Assembly: GCF_011075055.1 (NCBI RefSeq)
Contig: NC_058149.1
Location: 7,694,449 to 7,758,448 of the forward strand
Direction of reading: 5' to 3'
Source: Mangifera indica
Taxonomy: Eukaryota > Streptophyta > Magnoliopsida > Sapindales > Anacardiaceae
Length of the DNA stretch: 64,000 nt
Shown here in pieces: positions 60,965-64,000 of this stretch. The notes under the pieces were generated by a model. That model saw only the letters and a program-made list of their open reading frames with translations, searched no databases and had not been told where the DNA came from. Each line of letters starts with the position of its first letter. Position 1 is the first letter of the stretch. Both the position numbers and the translations under genes were made by a program.

Positions 60965-61162
60965 GAAAAGAAAAAGAAAAAGAGATAAGGATTATATAAA
61001 GAGAGAAAAGTCAAAAAGGCAACTTTTACCCTTTTTCCATCATCTTCTCTGCCTCATCCAATAGTCAGCGCTCTTCATGCCATTTTCTTTTGTTTTGTGA
61101 AGATAAAGAAAGGAATTGAAAGAGTTTTGGAAGACAAATAAGAAAAGAAAACAAAGAAGCAC
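59541..61162. repeat. Three related ~110-210-bp units split by a fold-back element
   Basis: Units near 59651-59776, 59837-59945 and 61062-61162 share GATAAAGAAAGGAATTGAA and GACAAATAAGAAAAGAAAAC. The first and third also share the upstream GAGATAAGGATTATATAAAG block (59570 and 60983). The fold-back insertion at 59971 lies between units two and three. Confidence 0.7.
59971..60927. mobile_element. Fold-back (MULE-like) element, second copy, inserted in a TA repeat
   Basis: 957 bp with the same termini as 42864..43615 (GGCCAAACGACTATTTCCCA inward from both ends). The subterminal arms are about 200 bp. The inner part is diverged and contains many GTCTTCCCAGA/GACGACGA-type short repeats (60330-60540). 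TATATATATA flanks both ends, consistent with a 9-10-bp duplication of a TA target. Confidence 0.8.
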
Positions 61163-61498
61163 TTTGGAAGCCTTGGTAACTAAAAGATCTTCTTCCTTTC
61201 CCTTTATCTATGTTTATATGCATGTTATGTGAATATGTTAGTATGTTTTGATATTGAATTAAAGTGGTTTTGGTGATAAAAGAAGCAAAACAAAGATAAG
61301 AGAGCCAACTTGTAAAGATTTAGCTTGGAACAAAGTAAAGGATATCATCCTTGATATGTTGTATGTTTTAGACTTTTGGTTCTTTTGATCTATATTATAA
61401 ATGATAATTTTGAAGTTGAGAAATGTTATTTTGCCATTTGGGGTATCTATGTGTGTGGTTTTGTTCATGGCAAAAAGTTATATAATATTTACAGTTTT

Positions 61499-62055
61499 GC
61501 CATTGATTTTATCCTACGTTTTGGCTGTCTTATCTGATGAATCATGAGTGCTATTATAGCTTTTTGAAAAGATATTTGAATCCTCTTTCCAATGATATAT
61601 AGCTTGTATGAATTAGAAATCATTTGGACTGATAAATATTGTATGAACCACAAGGACAATTTTACTAAATAAACAGAGGAGACAGTTTTTGCCACTGATT
61701 TCATCTCACGTTTTGACTGTCTTATCTAATGAGTTATGAGTGCTATTATATCTTGTTGGAAAACTCTTTGACTTATATTTTCAGGGATATATAGCTTGTA
61801 TGAATTGAGAATCATTTGTACTATTAAATATTGTATGAACCACAAGAACTGTTTTACCAAATAAACAGAGGAGATAGTTTTTGCCACTGATTTCATCTCA
61901 CGTTTTGACTATCTTATCTAATGAATTATGAGTGTTATTATAGTTTGTTGGAAAGCTCTTTGAATCCTATTTTCAGTAATATATAGCTTGTATGAATTAG
62001 AAATTGTTTGGACTATAAAATTGTATGAAAAAGAAGGTTGCCCTGTCAAATTAAC
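61499..62055. repeat. 192-bp tandem repeat, about three units
   Basis: Units start near 61499, 61691 and 61883, an exact 192-bp period. Each contains a TTTTGACTGTCTTATCTAAT-type block, ATATATAGCTTGTATGAATT and ATTGTATGAACCACAAG (the last diverges in unit 3). No frame is maintained. Confidence 0.85.
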
Positions 62056-62289
62056 AGGGTTGTGAACAGTATTTCACAGTTTTAGAAAGGAAAAGAAAGA
62101 AAAGAAAGGAAAGGAAACGAAAGGAAATGAGAGAAAGGAGAGAAAAAGAAAAGAAGAAAAGTAAGAAAAGGAATTTGGGGCTCAAGATTTAGGGGTCGTC
62201 CTAAGAGTATAATCTGGTGAGTTATGAATAGATTTAGATGGAAGCAAAATTAGTAAGATATAAGGCCCGCATGCATGTTATGAACTATG

Positions 62290-62410
62290 AGAGGGCACTT
62301 TACGCTACACCGCCTGCAGTAGGGCATGTCCATAGTAGGACATATCTGTAGTAGGACATAGAACCCTAGTAAGGTCTACTCGCAGTAGAGCATGCTCGTA
62401 GTAAAGCTTA
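62290..62410. repeat. Short degenerate tandem motif (GTAGTAGGACAT)
   Basis: Repeated 'gcagtagggcatgtc / catagtaggacatatc / tgtagtaggacata / cgcagtagagcatgc' units with a period of roughly 17-20 bp and a few imperfect copies. Confidence 0.55.
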
Positions 62411-62924
62411 ATTCATATTAAAAAATGGTGTAGTGAGAGAAAGAAAGAGAGCTCGAGCTTGAAAGGTGTCAAATCCCTATAGTCAGCTTTTAGAAAGTAT
62501 CAAATAGACACCAGATGGGATAAAGTATGACTCAAATAGTAAAGAATGAACCAGATTATCCCATCGATTTCCTATGGAGGTTATAAATGAGGCCGAGTCT
62601 CGAAAGTGAGTTAGAACAGGAAAAGAGATAGTTTACTTAATTTTTTCCCCTTACTCAGTGTTCTTATCTCTCACTTCCTTTTCTTTTATGATTGTAGGTA
62701 CAGGTGATCGAAGTAGCTGCGAGGTAGGGTCAAGTCAGCGAAGATAGATTCGGTTAGAGCAGGTTATCTTTGGTTTATATTACATGCATACAGTCGCATG
62801 TTCTTGTGAATTTTTGACCTTTTTGAGATGATTGTACAGTTGTATATGATTACTCAATGTTTTCAGATAAGTTTTCATATAAGTATATACATCTTTTGTT
62901 TGCTTCCAGATTTTCACTTTTTTC

Positions 62925-63560
62925 AGAATAATTTCTAGACACTTTAAGTAATGAGTTGAATTCAAAGTAGTTTTAAAAGTATTTTAAAAAAATAAAAAAA
63001 ATAGATACTCTAGATATTAATTCGTAATATTTCTTCTTCTGTGGGTAGTACTTTTTAGGAGGGATGTTACACACCCTCTCTAGAAATACTACTTTCTAAA
63101 GGCAAGCATTATTAACATTAATCATAAAACCAATAATTTAAATAAAAATAAAAAGAATTACATAATCTTAATGATAAAAGACCGAAATATATTTTATTAA
63201 AACCAAGTATGGAAAACCTGCAAAAAAATAGTTTTTAAAACATGCAAAAAGTGTCTAGAATAATTTCTAAACACTTTAAGTAATGAGTTGAGTTCAAAGT
63301 AGTTTTTAAAGTATTTTAAAAAAATAAAAAAAATAGACACTCTGGATATTAATTCGTAATATTTCTTCTTCTGTGGGTAGTACTTTTTAGGAGGGATGTT
63401 ACACACCCCCTCTAGAAATACTACTTTCTAAAGGCAAGCATTATTAACATTAATCATAAACCAATAATTTAAATAAAAATAAAAAGAATTACATAATCTT
63501 AATGATAAAAGACCGAAATATATTTTATTAAAACCAAGTATGGAAAACATGCAAAAGATG
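62925..63560. repeat. 332-bp tandem duplication
   Basis: Two nearly identical copies with period 330-332 bp. Anchors are CACTTTAAGTAATGAGTTGA (62940 and 63272) and TATGGAAAAC (63210 and 63540). Each copy contains GGAGGGATGTTACACACC. The high similarity points to a recent event. Confidence 0.85.
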
Positions 63561-64000
63561 CCCTTAATACAAATAAATAAAAATACTCATGGTTCATTGT
63601 AATTTATTAACTACATTGTAATTTGAAATGACAATAAAGCCCTTCAAACCTCACACCTCAGCCATCATTGGATCATGTCTCCTATAAAACAGACAAAATA
63701 GAAAAACGTAAACAGTAAACACTTAGTAAGTAGGAATATAAAATATACTTTGCTTAATTATTATTTTGCCCTTTGATTTGGTTTATCCTAACTAGTCATC
63801 GAGAATAAGCAGTCTGCTTAACCTTGATGACATGAACTCATATTCAACTATCCAAAACTCCCAATCTACAGATTTCTTCAAGATAGCCTCATACCTTTAT
63901 CTTTATTGTTAGGCCTTTATCAACCCTTTAAGGCCTTAACTAAACTAACTCTTTATCGGTAAAAGCTTCCTTAACTTATAACTAAACTATAAATAACTCA
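63561..64000. other. Non-coding right edge
   Basis: I see no gene or complete repeat here before the window ends. Confidence 0.45.

Larger units (their letters stand above)
59386..63071. mobile_element. Possible long solo LTR (Ty3/gypsy type)
   Basis: It starts TGTAACACCGTGTAATACCC, a start common in plant gypsy LTRs, and a matching GGAGGGATGTTACA end lies at 63058..63071. The interval has no coding sequence and contains tandem repeats and a fold-back insertion. A 5-bp target duplication is not visible, and the 332-bp duplication at the right end blurs the border, so the call is tentative. Confidence 0.35.

Noticed and set aside
1..64000. tRNA, rRNA, CRISPR arrays or bacterial operons
   Set aside because: I found no cloverleaf with conserved tRNA boxes, no ribosomal RNA signature and no regularly spaced repeat-spacer array by eye; a tRNAscan or Infernal run would be decisive.

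Overview
The window is nuclear DNA from a flowering plant, most likely a woody eudicot. The evidence is AT-rich introns of several kb with GT..AG borders, three conserved plant genes split into small exons, and a dense mix of LTR retrotransposons, MITEs and microsatellites. I assigned no species. There is no sign of bacterial, organellar or CRISPR sequence.

Three host genes are present. (1) On the minus strand at 423..5723 is the N-terminal third of a TASH3-like protein (TPLATE-complex SH3 protein, the Arabidopsis At2g07360 family). Eight exons can be joined in frame, and the gene runs off the left edge. (2) On the plus strand at 11412..18528 is a complete 416-residue Raf-like protein kinase (group C, RAF22/RAF28 type). 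It has two coding exons, a 5.9 kb intron inside the APE motif and a probable leader intron. (3) On the plus strand at 32406..57550 is a complete 15-exon starch-synthase-type glycosyltransferase (GT5/GT1). Its predicted 606 residues start with a plastid-transit-like leader and have no room for the long SS4 coiled coil, so it is most like starch synthase V (SS5). The genes share no pathway; they are neighbours in an ordinary plant chromosome arm.

Most of the rest is transposon-derived. Starch synthase intron 8 holds a four-level nest: the intron, a Tourist-like MITE (TTA target duplication), a full-length Copia element with an intact 1387-residue polyprotein and LTRs that read the same, and a 752-bp fold-back element in the Copia leader. 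The fold-back has 10-bp target duplications and inner arms of about 226 bp that read as exact mirror images. Starch synthase intron 13 holds a decayed Ty3/gypsy element on the plus strand. Inside that is a non-autonomous LTR element on the minus strand, and inside that a hAT-like MITE.

A family of GAGC-rich hAT-type MITEs recurs across the window. Two copies have perfect 8-bp target duplications, and their centres carry GACGTC palindromes. A second fold-back copy sits in a TA microsatellite near 60 kb, within what may be a long solo LTR with 192-bp and 332-bp tandem repeats. The intergenic stretches at 7.6-10.1 kb, 18.5-32.4 kb and 57.6-64 kb have no gene I can support. They hold decayed repeats, including a gypsy reverse-transcriptase relic, a 52-bp minisatellite and a Copia gag relic.
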